Positions 9,836-19,664 of a DNA stretch of 64,000 nt are shown in pieces. Origin of the DNA: Stieleria tagensis. GTDB taxonomy: Bacteria; Planctomycetota; Planctomycetia; Pirellulales; Pirellulaceae. Below the pieces are notes generated by a model that was not told the origin of the DNA, did no database searches, and saw only the letters and a program-made list of their open reading frames with translations. Each line of letters opens with the position of its first letter. Positions within the stretch are counted from its first letter, which is position 1. The translations under genes and the position numbers were made by a program. The DNA is taken from positions 62,001 to 126,000 of the forward strand of contig NZ_JAMYFE010000033.1 in assembly GCF_024129865.1 (NCBI RefSeq). Direction: 5' to 3'.

Positions 9836-10819
9836 TCATCGCAGCACTTGTGGTCCATAGAGTTTCACAATTGCGTCAGCCACGTTGCGCGCGATCGCCA
9901 GGCTGCCTCGAGCGTTGCTGTGAATCCCGTCGTCACTCAATTGGTGGTCTTTCATCCACATGCCTGGTGGCGCCGCGGGACTCATCAACACGATTTGCCG
10001 CAGCCAACGGTCGTCAACCAATTGAACGTCGTATTGATAGGCAATCTCGCGTTCTAAACTGGCGTAGGGATCAATCATGAAACCACGAGGGATTTCCAGC
10101 AAGACAACTTCTGCGTCATTCCGGCGGCAAATCTCGATCATCTTCACGAGATTCCGTTTGGTCGTGGAGCGGCGATGCCATTTCAAAAAATCGTGTCCAC
10201 CGAGTTCCAAAACAACTAGTTGCGGATTCAGTTCCATCGCCCGCTGGACAATTCCAATCGCAGGCCCAGTGGAAATCCCCGAGACACCGCGGTTGATCAC
10301 TGGGACCCGTAGTAGCTGTTCCAGTTGACCTGGATAGCCACGGTCAGGAATCATGCCTTGAGTCAAGCTATCGCCGATGCAAACGATCGGCCGGTTCGGA
10401 TCCAGGCTGGGCGAGCGACTGGAATTGGCTGCTGCGCGGTACTCGATGAACATCAATCCCCACAGCCCAACGAGCACCGCAATACCAGCCGGCCGCGTCC
10501 AAGGGTGTGGGTCGGCGCCGCGGCGAAAATAGCGGCGTCCTCCCGCAACGACTAGCATTCCACCCCCCAACAGCAACATCGCCGGGGTGTGGGGGGACAA
10601 ACGAATCAACAGGATCAACACACAGGTCGCCAATGGCCAAACCGCTGGCATACCGCGCCAGATCAATGCTGCGTGCAATAAAATCCAACCTGCGATCATC
10701 CACGGCAGCCAATGTGGGAAGCACAATAAACTGCCGCCGACGGCTAGACAGATGGCGAGTGTTCGCAAAATTCGGCGAATCAAACCAATTGATGCCGTTG
10801 AAGACTGTGGGTTGGGCAT
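9836..10819 (-). CDS. Membrane-anchored SGNH/GDSL hydrolase
   Basis: 327 residues from the ATG at 10819. The N-terminal third has three or four hydrophobic segments (about 14-110), then a periplasmic SGNH fold. Block I is CIGDSLTQGM with the nucleophile Ser. Block III is GGHD in place of the common GxND. Block V is DGIHSN with the Asp-His pair. These hydrolases cleave ester bonds of acylated sugars or lipids; the substrate cannot be read from sequence. It is divergent from the PSD1 cytochrome gene with a 132 bp shared promoter region. Confidence 0.85.
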   Translation of the reverse strand: MPNPQSSTASIGLIRRILRTLAICLAVGGSLLCFPHWLPWMIAGWILLHAALIWRGMPAVWPLATCVLILLIRLSPHTPAMLLLGGGMLVVAGGRRYFRRGADPHPWTRPAGIAVLVGLWGLMFIEYRAAANSSRSPSLDPNRPIVCIGDSLTQGMIPDRGYPGQLEQLLRVPVINRGVSGISTGPAIGIVQRAMELNPQLVVLELGGHDFLKWHRRSTTKRNLVKMIEICRRNDAEVVLLEIPRGFMIDPYASLEREIAYQYDVQLVDDRWLRQIVLMSPAAPPGMWMKDHQLSDDGIHSNARGSLAIARNVADAIVKLYGPQVLR

Positions 10820-10951
10820 AAAATGGTGGTCCCTCAACCGTATGGCCTGTCTGTCACTTAGCGTATTGTAGGCACTGTCAGGCCCCCACCCACCGACGTC
10901 ACGCCCCGCAGCCGATTGCTGGGCGGATTTTTCCCCACCTCGGATAACCGT

Positions 10952-13942
10952 ATGTTTCGTTGTTTGATCGCGGCGTCCGCCTGTTTCGTCACCGCGATGA
11001 TGGGTCAGGCCGCTGAGCAATCGATTCGATTCAATCGTGACATTCGGGCGATTTTGTCCGACAAGTGTTTTGCCTGTCATGGTCCCGATGCCGAGACCGT
11101 CGAGGGCGGGTTGCGATTGGATCTGGCCGAAGAAGCCACTGATCCGTCATTGGGCGCCATCGTGCCGGGGGCGCCGGATGAGAGTGAATTGGTGCGGCGA
11201 ATCTTGTCCAGCGATGATGATCAAATGCCACCGCCCGATTCGCACAAGTCGCTGACGGATCAGGAACAACAACTTCTCGTTCGCTGGGTCGCCCAGGGAG
11301 CCGTCTATGAACCGCATTGGGCTTACACGCCGATGCATGCGATCACGGGCAAGCGGGCCGGTCAAAATGCGACGCGGTTGATCGACGGTGTGATCTCAGA
11401 TCGACTCGACCAGGAGGCTCTCGCGCCGGCTGCGGCGGCCGACCCGATCACATTAATCCGTCGATTGGCGTTGGATCTGACTGGGATCCCACCGACACCG
11501 GATCAAGTCGAGCAGTTCTTGGCGGATCGGTCCGAGGATGCCTATGCAAACCTCGTCGACCGACTGTTGAACTCGCCTCGCTACGGGGAACGGATGGCAA
11601 CCTATTGGTTGGATCTGGTGCGATACGCCGATACCGTCGGCTACCACGGTGACCAAAATGTTTCTCAATCGCCCTACCGCGACTATGTGATCAACGCATT
11701 CAACGACAACTTGCCCTACGACCAGTTTGTGCGAGAACAATTGGCGGGCGATCTACTGCCCGATGCGACCCTGCAACAGCGCGTCGCATCGGGGTACAAC
11801 CGATTGAACCAGACGACGGAAGAAGGTGGTTCGCAAGCCAAGGAGTATTTGGCGATTTACTTTGCCGATCGGGTACGAAACGTTTCCCAGGTCTTCATGG
11901 GGGCGACGGTCGGTTGCGCCCAGTGTCACGATCACAAATACGATCCCTACACGGCACGCGATTTCTATTCGCTAGGTGCGTTCTTTGCCGACCTGGACGA
12001 GCGAGGCGTCTACAGTGCACGCAGTCGTCCACCGATGATACGTGTTCCCAGCAATGCCTTGCAGCAGGAATTGGATCAGTTGGATCTGCAAATCCAACAG
12101 ACGCGGTCTCGCATCCCGGGGTTAACAGAAAAACTGATTGCCAGCCAACCGGCCTGGGAAAACACGGCCAAATCGAAACTGGATGACCGCCGCGAAATCG
12201 AGACGGCCTGGATCGACGACCAACTGCGATTGGATGCGAGCCCATCGGGCGACTTAGGATTTGTGTCGGGCGATGACGTTCCCGTTCACCGCGGAAAAAG
12301 TGCCCGGCGACAGCAGAGTGACGGTTTGGTGCAACATCTGTTCAGCGATGCCAAAGAACCGCTGGTCGTTGGACCGGACACGCGTTTTTATGCTTGGGTC
12401 CATCTCAATTCCAACGATCCGCCAGCGGCCATCATGCTGCAGTTCAATGACGGCAACTGGAGTCATCGCAAGGTTTGGGGCGGTGATGAAATCAGCTATG
12501 GCAGAAAACCCAAAAGTGATGTCGCCTATCAGCGTGCCGGTGAACTGCCGGAAGCGGGTACCTGGGTGCGTTTGGAGGTCGATGCCGACGAAGTCGGGCT
12601 GGCGCCGGGGGCAAAAGTCAATGGAATGGCGTTCACGCAGTTTGGCGGGTTGGTTCACTGGGACGACGCCGGTGTGATCACCGTGGGACAGTTCCCTCCG
12701 CCGGTTGTCCAGGCGTTGCAGGTCGCTGCCGATGACCGCACCACGGCGCAACAGGATGTGCTTCGCAGTCACTACCTGGCACAGGCCGCAGAGATGATCG
12801 CCCTGGAAAATGAAATCAAGGCGCTCACCGACAAGCGTGAAAAACGGTTGGAGACGGCGCCTCTAACGGTGGTCTCGGAATCGGTTTCGCCACGTCCGAT
12901 TCGAATCCTTCCGCGTGGGAATTGGATGGATGATTCTGGCGAGATCGTGCAGGCAGCGATTCCCGCGTTCCTGGGAGATCTGCAGGTCGATGGACGAGCG
13001 ACGCGTCTGGATTTGGCGAATTGGCTGTGTCGCGATGACAATCCCTTGACCGCGCGCACGATGGTCAATCGCGTTTGGAGTCTGTTGTTCGGTCGTGGGA
13101 TTTGTACCAGCGTGGATGATTTTGGCGGCCAGGGAACCTACCCGTCCTACCCCGATCTGTTAGATGCACTGTCAATCGAGTTTGTCGAATCGGGTTGGGA
13201 CATCAAGCAATTGATCCGCACCATCGTCAGCAGTGAAAGTTATCGTCGGTCGTCGACTCCCACTGCCGAAATGGTGCAACGTGATCCGTACAACGATTTG
13301 TTTGCCCGCCAAGGTCGCTTCGGCGTGGATGCCGAAGTGGTCCGTGATACCGCGTTGTCGGTGAGCGGATTATTGGTCGAGCAGATCGGTGGTCCCAGCG
13401 TGCATCCCTACCAACCACCGGGCTACTACGCGCAACTGAATTTTCCTCGCCGTGAATATGCCGCCGACGAAGGGAAAAACCAGTACCGTCGTGGACTGTA
13501 CACGCACTGGCAGCGAACGTTTTTGCACCCGATGTTGAAAGCGTTTGATGCGCCCAGTCGCGAAGAGTGCACGGCGATGCGAGCACGATCCAATACACCG
13601 TTGCAGGCACTGGTGTTGTTGAACGATCCCAGTTTCGTCGAGGCCGCGCGGGTGTTCGCCGAGCGAATCATGCGTGAGGGTGGCGAAGCGACTGACCAGC
13701 GCGTTGATTGGGCGTACCGATGCGCGCTCTCAGGGAAACCTGATCCAGCCATTGGTGAATTGCTGTGTCAATTGTACCAACGGCAATTGGCGGCCTATCA
13801 GGCAGACGCTGATGCTGCGACGAAGCTGATCTCACAGGGGGCCAGTGAGGTCGCTACGGATTTGAACCCAGCCGAGTTGGCCGCCTGGACGAATGTGGCA
13901 CGGGCCATTCTCAACTTGCACGAAACGATCACACGCTACTAG
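10952..13942 (+). CDS. Planctomycete cytochrome/PSD1 domain protein (PSCyt1-PSCyt2-PSD1)
   Basis: 996 residues from the ATG at 10952, starting with a signal peptide ending MGQA. PSCyt1 follows, with a c-type haem site CFACHG (C39, C42, H43). PSCyt2 (DUF1549) spans about 140-390, including GERMATYWLDLVRYADT and a second CxxCH (CAQCHDHKYDP). A middle beta-rich region of about 250 residues resembles a LamG-like insert. PSD1 (DUF1553) spans about 690-960, with RTMVNRVWSLLFGRG. This architecture is almost confined to planctomycetes and is always exported. It pairs with the DUF1501 gene 5 bp downstream. A role in carbohydrate or sulfate-ester oxidation is proposed for the family but not proven. Confidence 0.95.
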   Translation: MFRCLIAASACFVTAMMGQAAEQSIRFNRDIRAILSDKCFACHGPDAETVEGGLRLDLAEEATDPSLGAIVPGAPDESELVRRILSSDDDQMPPPDSHKSLTDQEQQLLVRWVAQGAVYEPHWAYTPMHAITGKRAGQNATRLIDGVISDRLDQEALAPAAAADPITLIRRLALDLTGIPPTPDQVEQFLADRSEDAYANLVDRLLNSPRYGERMATYWLDLVRYADTVGYHGDQNVSQSPYRDYVINAFNDNLPYDQFVREQLAGDLLPDATLQQRVASGYNRLNQTTEEGGSQAKEYLAIYFADRVRNVSQVFMGATVGCAQCHDHKYDPYTARDFYSLGAFFADLDERGVYSARSRPPMIRVPSNALQQELDQLDLQIQQTRSRIPGLTEKLIASQPAWENTAKSKLDDRREIETAWIDDQLRLDASPSGDLGFVSGDDVPVHRGKSARRQQSDGLVQHLFSDAKEPLVVGPDTRFYAWVHLNSNDPPAAIMLQFNDGNWSHRKVWGGDEISYGRKPKSDVAYQRAGELPEAGTWVRLEVDADEVGLAPGAKVNGMAFTQFGGLVHWDDAGVITVGQFPPPVVQALQVAADDRTTAQQDVLRSHYLAQAAEMIALENEIKALTDKREKRLETAPLTVVSESVSPRPIRILPRGNWMDDSGEIVQAAIPAFLGDLQVDGRATRLDLANWLCRDDNPLTARTMVNRVWSLLFGRGICTSVDDFGGQGTYPSYPDLLDALSIEFVESGWDIKQLIRTIVSSESYRRSSTPTAEMVQRDPYNDLFARQGRFGVDAEVVRDTALSVSGLLVEQIGGPSVHPYQPPGYYAQLNFPRREYAADEGKNQYRRGLYTHWQRTFLHPMLKAFDAPSREECTAMRARSNTPLQALVLLNDPSFVEAARVFAERIMREGGEATDQRVDWAYRCALSGKPDPAIGELLCQLYQRQLAAYQADADAATKLISQGASEVATDLNPAELAAWTNVARAILNLHETITRY

Positions 13943-13947
13943 AGAAG

Positions 13948-15378
13948 ATGATGAATCCTATTCAACGCCGGCTCGCCCGCCGCACCTTTCTGCGTCGGAC
14001 CGGAATCGGTTCGGTCGCATTGGCATCGTTACTGCGGTCCGAAGCCACCAATGCATTCGCGGCACCCTCCGCGGGCGTTTCCGCCCACCAAGGGTTGCTC
14101 GAATCACTGCACCACCGGCCGCGTGTGAAGCGCGTGATTCATTTGTGCATGGCCGGTGGCCCCAGTCACTTGGAAACGTTCGACTACAAACCCGAATTGG
14201 CACGGCTGGATGGCCAGCTGATGCCGCCGTCGATCACCGCTGGCCAGCCGATCGCACAGTTGCAGGGCAAGGAACTGAAAGTGATGGGGCCACAACATTC
14301 GTTTCAGCGGCGTGGCGAAAGTGGACTGTTGATCTCCGAGGTGTTTCCGCGGATCGGACAGTTGGCTGACGAGATGTGTGTGGTCAAATCGATGCACACC
14401 GAACAGATCAACCACGATCCGGCGCACACGTTTTTCAACACTGGTACGGCGATCAGTGGGCGGCCGTCGATGGGGTCTTGGGTGCTGTACGGTTTGGGCA
14501 GCGAAACCGAGGACTTACCCGGGTTCATCGTGTTGACCAGCGAGGGTGGGGGGCAGAGCCAGCCGATCAGTTCACGACAATGGCATTCTGGATTTTTGCC
14601 CAGTCGATACCAAGGCGTTCAGATGCACGCCAGTGGCAGCCCCGTTCATTACGTCGAAAACCCTGGCGGCGTCACCCGCGGCCAGCAGCGAGACATCGTC
14701 GACACGGTCTCGCAAATCAACGGCAATCGTAACCAGGAATTGAATGATCCCGAGATCGCCACGCGATTGGCTGGCTATGAAATGGCGTTCCGAATGCAGG
14801 CCTCGGTGCCCGAATTGACAGACATGTCGGGAGAAACCCAAAAAGCGATCGAGATGTATGGCTGCACGCCCGGCGACGGTTCCTTCGCCAGTAATTGCCT
14901 GTTGGCGCGGCGGTTGGCCGAGCGTGGTGTGCGATTCATCCAACTCTATCATCGCGGTTGGGATCATCATGGCGGAGTGAAAAATGGGGTGGCCAAAACC
15001 GCCGAACTGGTCGATCAAGGCACCGCAGCACTGGTCAAAGATTTAAAGCAGCGGGGCATGTTGGACGAGACGTTGATCGTTTGGGGCGGCGAGTTCGGGC
15101 GCACCCCAATGGCCCAGGGAAGTGGTCGCGATCACCACATCAAAGGCTACTCGTTGTGGATGGCCGGTGGCGGTGTGCGCGGCGGCACCTCGTACGGTGC
15201 AACCGACGAATTCGGTTACAACGCGGTCGAAGACAAAGTCCACGTTCGTGACTTTCACGCCACGATGTTGCACATGCTGGGCATCGACCACAATCGATTG
15301 ACCTTCAAATTTCAAGGCCTGGATTTTCGACTGACCGGTGTCGAACCAGCGCGGGTGGTCAAAGAACTATTGTCGTGA
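13948..15378 (+). CDS. Tat-exported DUF1501 protein
   Basis: 476 residues with a twin-arginine signal (RRTFLRRTGIGSVALASLL). The DUF1501 fold is related to alkaline phosphatase/sulfatase. Conserved stretches are HLCMAGGPSHLETFDYKP near 65, NHDPAHTFFNTG, and WGGEFGRTPMAQGSGRDHH near 385-405; the last carries likely metal-binding Glu/Asp/His. It starts 5 bp after the PSD1 gene, the constant partner of DUF1501 in planctomycetes, so the two form an operon. The enzymatic activity of the family is not established. Confidence 0.95.
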   Translation: MMNPIQRRLARRTFLRRTGIGSVALASLLRSEATNAFAAPSAGVSAHQGLLESLHHRPRVKRVIHLCMAGGPSHLETFDYKPELARLDGQLMPPSITAGQPIAQLQGKELKVMGPQHSFQRRGESGLLISEVFPRIGQLADEMCVVKSMHTEQINHDPAHTFFNTGTAISGRPSMGSWVLYGLGSETEDLPGFIVLTSEGGGQSQPISSRQWHSGFLPSRYQGVQMHASGSPVHYVENPGGVTRGQQRDIVDTVSQINGNRNQELNDPEIATRLAGYEMAFRMQASVPELTDMSGETQKAIEMYGCTPGDGSFASNCLLARRLAERGVRFIQLYHRGWDHHGGVKNGVAKTAELVDQGTAALVKDLKQRGMLDETLIVWGGEFGRTPMAQGSGRDHHIKGYSLWMAGGGVRGGTSYGATDEFGYNAVEDKVHVRDFHATMLHMLGIDHNRLTFKFQGLDFRLTGVEPARVVKELLS

Positions 15379-15390
15379 TGCGACGCAGGG

Positions 15391-15930
15391 TTAGGCCATT
15401 GAACGCACGTAGCTGAAACAAAAGAGGGTCATGTGAATGGCCAGGGTGGCGATTGCTGCGTAGCGAAAGCGGCGGGGCGAAAACAGTCCGATGATCGACA
15501 GCACGATTCCCAACGCGGCGACCAGTGCGCCGCCGATGGGAAACCACCAGGTTCCCAGTGCGGCGAACAACAGCACGATGACTGCGGCGGTCGAAGCCCC
15601 CATCGCGGTGTAAAGGAACGGTCCAAAATCTCCGTAGGGAGCCCCGATCGCGTCGGCCGCGGCGGTGTCGGGCAACTCTGGTTCGACCAAGTTCGGCGGG
15701 TCAATGCGAAAGGGAGATCCGCTACGGATTTCAGCCTCGGCGGAAACCTCGTCGCCGGTGGGGCCAGATGCATCGGTGTCGACCAGTTTGGCGACAAACG
15801 GGGCATCGGTTGCAGGGGTTTCTGTCACCGGTGCATCGCTGCCCAGCGGATTTTCCGCCTCTGGCGTTTGAGATTCCGATTTTCGCACCGCATCAGCTGG
15901 GTTCGGCGGGACGTTTTCAGATCGATTCAT
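15391..15930 (-). CDS. Small membrane protein of unknown function
   Basis: 179 residues. The first 100 are hydrophilic, rich in Ala, Pro, Asp and Glu, and likely disordered. Three hydrophobic segments follow (starting near AAVIVLLFAALGTWW, GGALVAALGIVLSIIGLF and AAIATLAIHMTLFCF). The topology suggests a cytoplasmic N-terminal tail on a three-helix membrane anchor. No family is recognised. It is convergent with the DUF1501 gene, 12 bp apart. Codon use resembles neighbours. Confidence 0.72.
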   Translation of the reverse strand: MNRSENVPPNPADAVRKSESQTPEAENPLGSDAPVTETPATDAPFVAKLVDTDASGPTGDEVSAEAEIRSGSPFRIDPPNLVEPELPDTAAADAIGAPYGDFGPFLYTAMGASTAAVIVLLFAALGTWWFPIGGALVAALGIVLSIIGLFSPRRFRYAAIATLAIHMTLFCFSYVRSMA

Positions 15931-16217
15931 TTGTCGCGTTGGTGTTGCGCCAGTAGGATTGGTGGTGGAAAAGGAAACGTTTGGCTTGCCGCCCGTAAGA
16001 GCATCGGCCGTTTCGGGTTGCCAAGAATGCCGAAACGTTTCTGAATCGACCTCGCTCGTTTCTCCACTGACGGAGTATTCTAGTGCATCCTGGCTTGCCG
16101 CACGCCAGCGGTACCGGTTGCCCTTGTCATCCCGCTATCCATTCTAGTCGTTTGCCTTTGATCCCCAAGGCGACAGCGCGATTGGACTTTCGAGTCGTTC
16201 TTCTTTCACTGGCTTTC

Positions 16218-19200
16218 ATGAAATCTTTCCATTTAGTTCCTTGGCGTTTTTCCCGCACTATCCATCCCGTCGGCGCAAGACAAGCAGCGTCGACCTGTCG
16301 AAAGATGGCGATTTTGTGTTCGTTGGGGATCTGCATTGTGGCTGGTGGTGTTGATGCAGCCGATCTGGGCAGCGCGACCCCGCTGTCACCGGAAATCGCC
16401 GCTGCATCGTCCGAAGCGAACGAAGCCAAATCTGCGATCCGCATCCCTGATGGCTGGGAAATCGACGTTTGGGCGGCCGAGCCCGACGTGGCCAACGTGG
16501 TCGCGTTTGACATCGACCGGCGTGGGCGGGTGTATGTTTGCGAGACGTTTCGCCAAGAACGTGGGGTGACAGACAATCGGGGACACGACCAACAATGGCT
16601 GATGGCGGATTTGGCCTCAAAAACCGTCCAAGACCGGATCGATTATCACAAACGATTGCTCGGTGAAGCCGCGATCACGTATGCCCAGCACGATGACCGT
16701 ATCCGGCGTCTAACCGATCGCGATGGTGATGGTCGAGCGGATGAAAGTGTCATCGTGGCCGACGGATTCAACCGGCTCGAAGAAGGCACCGGTGCCGGGG
16801 TCTTGGTACGTGACAACGATGTGTATTACACCTGCATTCCCAAGCTGTGGAAATTGGTCGACAGCGACGGGGACGGCAAAGCGGATGAACGCGTGGTGTT
16901 GTCCGACGGTTATGGCGTCCGCGTGGCGTTTCGTGGCCATGACATGCACGGTTTGATCCGCGGTTACGACGGTCGGTTGTATTTTACGATCGGTGACCGT
17001 GGCTATCACATCCGCACCGCCGAAGGAAAAATGTTGGCCGACCCATCGAGCGGAGCAATGTTCCGTTGTGAAATGGACGGCACGGGATTGGAGGTGTTCG
17101 CAACGGGTCTGCGAAATCCCCAGGAAATTGCCTTCAACGACCAGGGCGATTGGTTCACCGTCGACAACAACAGTGACAGTGGCGACCAGGCGCGGATCGT
17201 GCATCTGTTGCAGGACACCGACACCGGATGGCGGATGTATTACCAATACCTGCCCGACCGTGGCCCGTTCAACCGTGAACGCATTTGGGAACCCAAGAAC
17301 CCTGAGCAGCCGGCTTCGATTTTTCCACCCGTCGCCAACTTCACCGACGGACCAAGTGGGTTGGTCTATTACCCCGGAACAGGTTTCGGCGACACGCTGG
17401 ATGACACCTTCCTGATCTGTGACTTTCGTGGCGGCCCCAGCAACAGTGGGATTCGGTCCTTTAAGTTGCAACCCGATGGAGCCACGTTCAAGTTGGCGGC
17501 CGATGACCAACCGATTTGGACTTGTCTGGCAACCGACGTCGCGTTCGGGCCTGATGGAGCGCTGTACGTCAGCGACTGGGTGGACGGTTGGAACGGTTTG
17601 GGCAAAGCGAGGTTGTATCGTCTTCGCGATCCGCAGCACGCCGGCAGCGCTATCGTACGCGAGGTCCAAACGATGTTGGCCGATGATTGGACGGCTCGCC
17701 CGATCGCAGCCTTGGTAAAGGGACTCTCACACGTCGACCGCCGGATTCGATTGGAAAGCCAATGGGAACTTGCACGGCGCGGCGAAGCGGATTCGTTGAT
17801 TCATGTGGCCACGGCGGCCGGCCAGTCAGCCGATGGCGGGACGGAATCGGAAAAGGCGCGGCTGCACGCGGTTTGGGGACTGGGACAAATCGCAAGGCGT
17901 TCTGCAACGGGCCCCGAGGGCGCATCGATCGCCGTCAAAATGGCATTGATCGAACTGCTGTCGGTCGCGGATCCCAACTTGCAGCATGCCGCGGCCGGGA
18001 TCGTCGGCCAAGCCGGCTGGCGCGAAGCGGTTGGTCCGGTTCAGAAATTACTGGCCAGCGAGGATGCTCGCGTTCGTTATGCAGCGATCGATACCTTGGG
18101 GCGACTGCAAGACGACCAATCGATTGACAAGGTCATTGAAATCGCTGGCGGTCCAGATGCGGATGATCCGGCCATCCGCCATGCCGCATCCATGTACCTT
18201 TCACGAGCCGCCAAACCCGAGCGAATCACCGAACTGGCGAATCATAAAGACGATCAGGCTCGTTTGTTAGCCGTCATCGCTCTGCGACGATTGAACAGTG
18301 AATTGGTCGCCGCGTTCCTGAACGATTCCAACCGGCAAGTCGTCTTGGAAGCAGCCCGCGCGATCCACGATCAACCCATCCAATTTGCGATGCCAGCGTT
18401 GGCCGCATTGATCCAGCAACCATTGGATTCCGATCCGTTGGCGCGTCGTGTCTTGAACGCAAACTTTCGAATCGGAACAGCCGAAGCGGCCGCAGCGGTA
18501 GCGAAATACGCGACCCGTGCCGACGCCAGCGAGGCGTTGCGGATTAGCGCGTTGGACATGCTCGGGCAGTGGGCCAAACCACATCCACTTGATCGTGTCT
18601 TGGGTGACTACCGACCGCTGGAGGAACGCGATACCAAGTTGGCCGCCGATGCGCTGCAGCCGCAGGTCGACCTGCTGATGGCCGCGCCCGAAAAAGTACG
18701 GTTAAAGGCAATCGGAGTTGCATCGCGATTGGGCATCAAAAAGATTGCACCGGTCTTGGTCAAACAAATTTCTGAGATCAGCCGATCCAGTGAATCGCGC
18801 GGCGAGGCGTTGTTGGCATTGGCGCGATTGGATCCCGGCGCGGCTGTCAAAATTGCCAGCGCGGCGCCGACCGAGACAATCGGCCCATTCGGACTGGCAA
18901 TCCTGACGGTTCTGGCCGAACATTCCGCCGGTGCATCAATGGATCGGTTTGTTGCCGCGACCACCAGCGGAGACACCCGCCTGCAGCAAGCAGCCTGGGA
19001 CATTCTCGGCAAACAATCAGACCCCAAAGCCGATGCCGCGATCGCAACGGCCGTGGACCAGTACATCGACGGAAAGCTTGCCAAGGAGGTCCAGCTGAAC
19101 GTGATCGAAGCCTCCAGAGAACGGTTGGCTGATCCCTTGCGCGACCGCTTGGCGGCCCATCGTCAACAACTCGTTGAATCGCAACCCGTCGGCAAATGGC

Positions 19201-19664
19201 TTGATTCCCTGGCCGGTGGGGACATCGAAAAAGGCAAGGAGTTGTTTTTTGGAAAGACGGAGTTGTCGTGTGTCCGTTGTCACAAAGTCGATCGAGCCGG
19301 CGGTGAAGTTGGCCCCAATTTGACGGTGATCGGCAAAGATCGCGATTCCAAATATTTGCTCGAAGCCATTTGTTTGCCGGACGCAGCCATCGCCAAGGGG
19401 TTCGAAACGGCGGTGATCGTTGACATTGATGGCCGTGTTCTAAGCGGCATCGTTAAAACGGAAAACGATGATTACGTCGAATTGACGATGAACGACGGCA
19501 GCCAACAGCGCGTGTCGCAGGATGATATCGAAGCGAGGCGGAAAGGCAATTCGTCGATGCCGGCGGATTTGACCAAGCACATGTCCGCCCGCGAGTTGCG
19601 TGACTTGGTGGCCTATCTATCGAGTTTAAAGGTCGATCCACGAGCCGCATCGGATGTCGAGTGA
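16218..19664 (+). CDS. PVC-type haem-binding dehydrogenase with HEAT repeats
   Basis: About 1148 residues from the ATG at 16218; an alternative ATG at 16305 sits just before the hydrophobic MAILCSLGICIVAGGVDA and could be the true start. Domains in order: an NHL/PQQ-type beta-propeller of the planctomycete membrane-bound dehydrogenase family (TIGR02604), with DRDGDGRADE and DSDGDGKADE loops and GPSGLVYYPGTG; HEAT/armadillo repeats across about 500-950; and a C-terminal c-type cytochrome (TIGR02603) with CVRCHK and a distal MPADL methionine. It is periplasmic and probably an electron-transferring sugar dehydrogenase; the substrate is unknown. Its 3' end overlaps the convergent kinase gene by 52 bp. 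Confidence 0.92.
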   Translation: MKSFHLVPWRFSRTIHPVGARQAASTCRKMAILCSLGICIVAGGVDAADLGSATPLSPEIAAASSEANEAKSAIRIPDGWEIDVWAAEPDVANVVAFDIDRRGRVYVCETFRQERGVTDNRGHDQQWLMADLASKTVQDRIDYHKRLLGEAAITYAQHDDRIRRLTDRDGDGRADESVIVADGFNRLEEGTGAGVLVRDNDVYYTCIPKLWKLVDSDGDGKADERVVLSDGYGVRVAFRGHDMHGLIRGYDGRLYFTIGDRGYHIRTAEGKMLADPSSGAMFRCEMDGTGLEVFATGLRNPQEIAFNDQGDWFTVDNNSDSGDQARIVHLLQDTDTGWRMYYQYLPDRGPFNRERIWEPKNPEQPASIFPPVANFTDGPSGLVYYPGTGFGDTLDDTFLICDFRGGPSNSGIRSFKLQPDGATFKLAADDQPIWTCLATDVAFGPDGALYVSDWVDGWNGLGKARLYRLRDPQHAGSAIVREVQTMLADDWTARPIAALVKGLSHVDRRIRLESQWELARRGEADSLIHVATAAGQSADGGTESEKARLHAVWGLGQIARRSATGPEGASIAVKMALIELLSVADPNLQHAAAGIVGQAGWREAVGPVQKLLASEDARVRYAAIDTLGRLQDDQSIDKVIEIAGGPDADDPAIRHAASMYLSRAAKPERITELANHKDDQARLLAVIALRRLNSELVAAFLNDSNRQVVLEAARAIHDQPIQFAMPALAALIQQPLDSDPLARRVLNANFRIGTAEAAAAVAKYATRADASEALRISALDMLGQWAKPHPLDRVLGDYRPLEERDTKLAADALQPQVDLLMAAPEKVRLKAIGVASRLGIKKIAPVLVKQISEISRSSESRGEALLALARLDPGAAVKIASAAPTETIGPFGLAILTVLAEHSAGASMDRFVAATTSGDTRLQQAAWDILGKQSDPKADAAIATAVDQYIDGKLAKEVQLNVIEASRERLADPLRDRLAAHRQQLVESQPVGKWLDSLAGGDIEKGKELFFGKTELSCVRCHKVDRAGGEVGPNLTVIGKDRDSKYLLEAICLPDAAIAKGFETAVIVDIDGRVLSGIVKTENDDYVELTMNDGSQQRVSQDDIEARRKGNSSMPADLTKHMSARELRDLVAYLSSLKVDPRAASDVE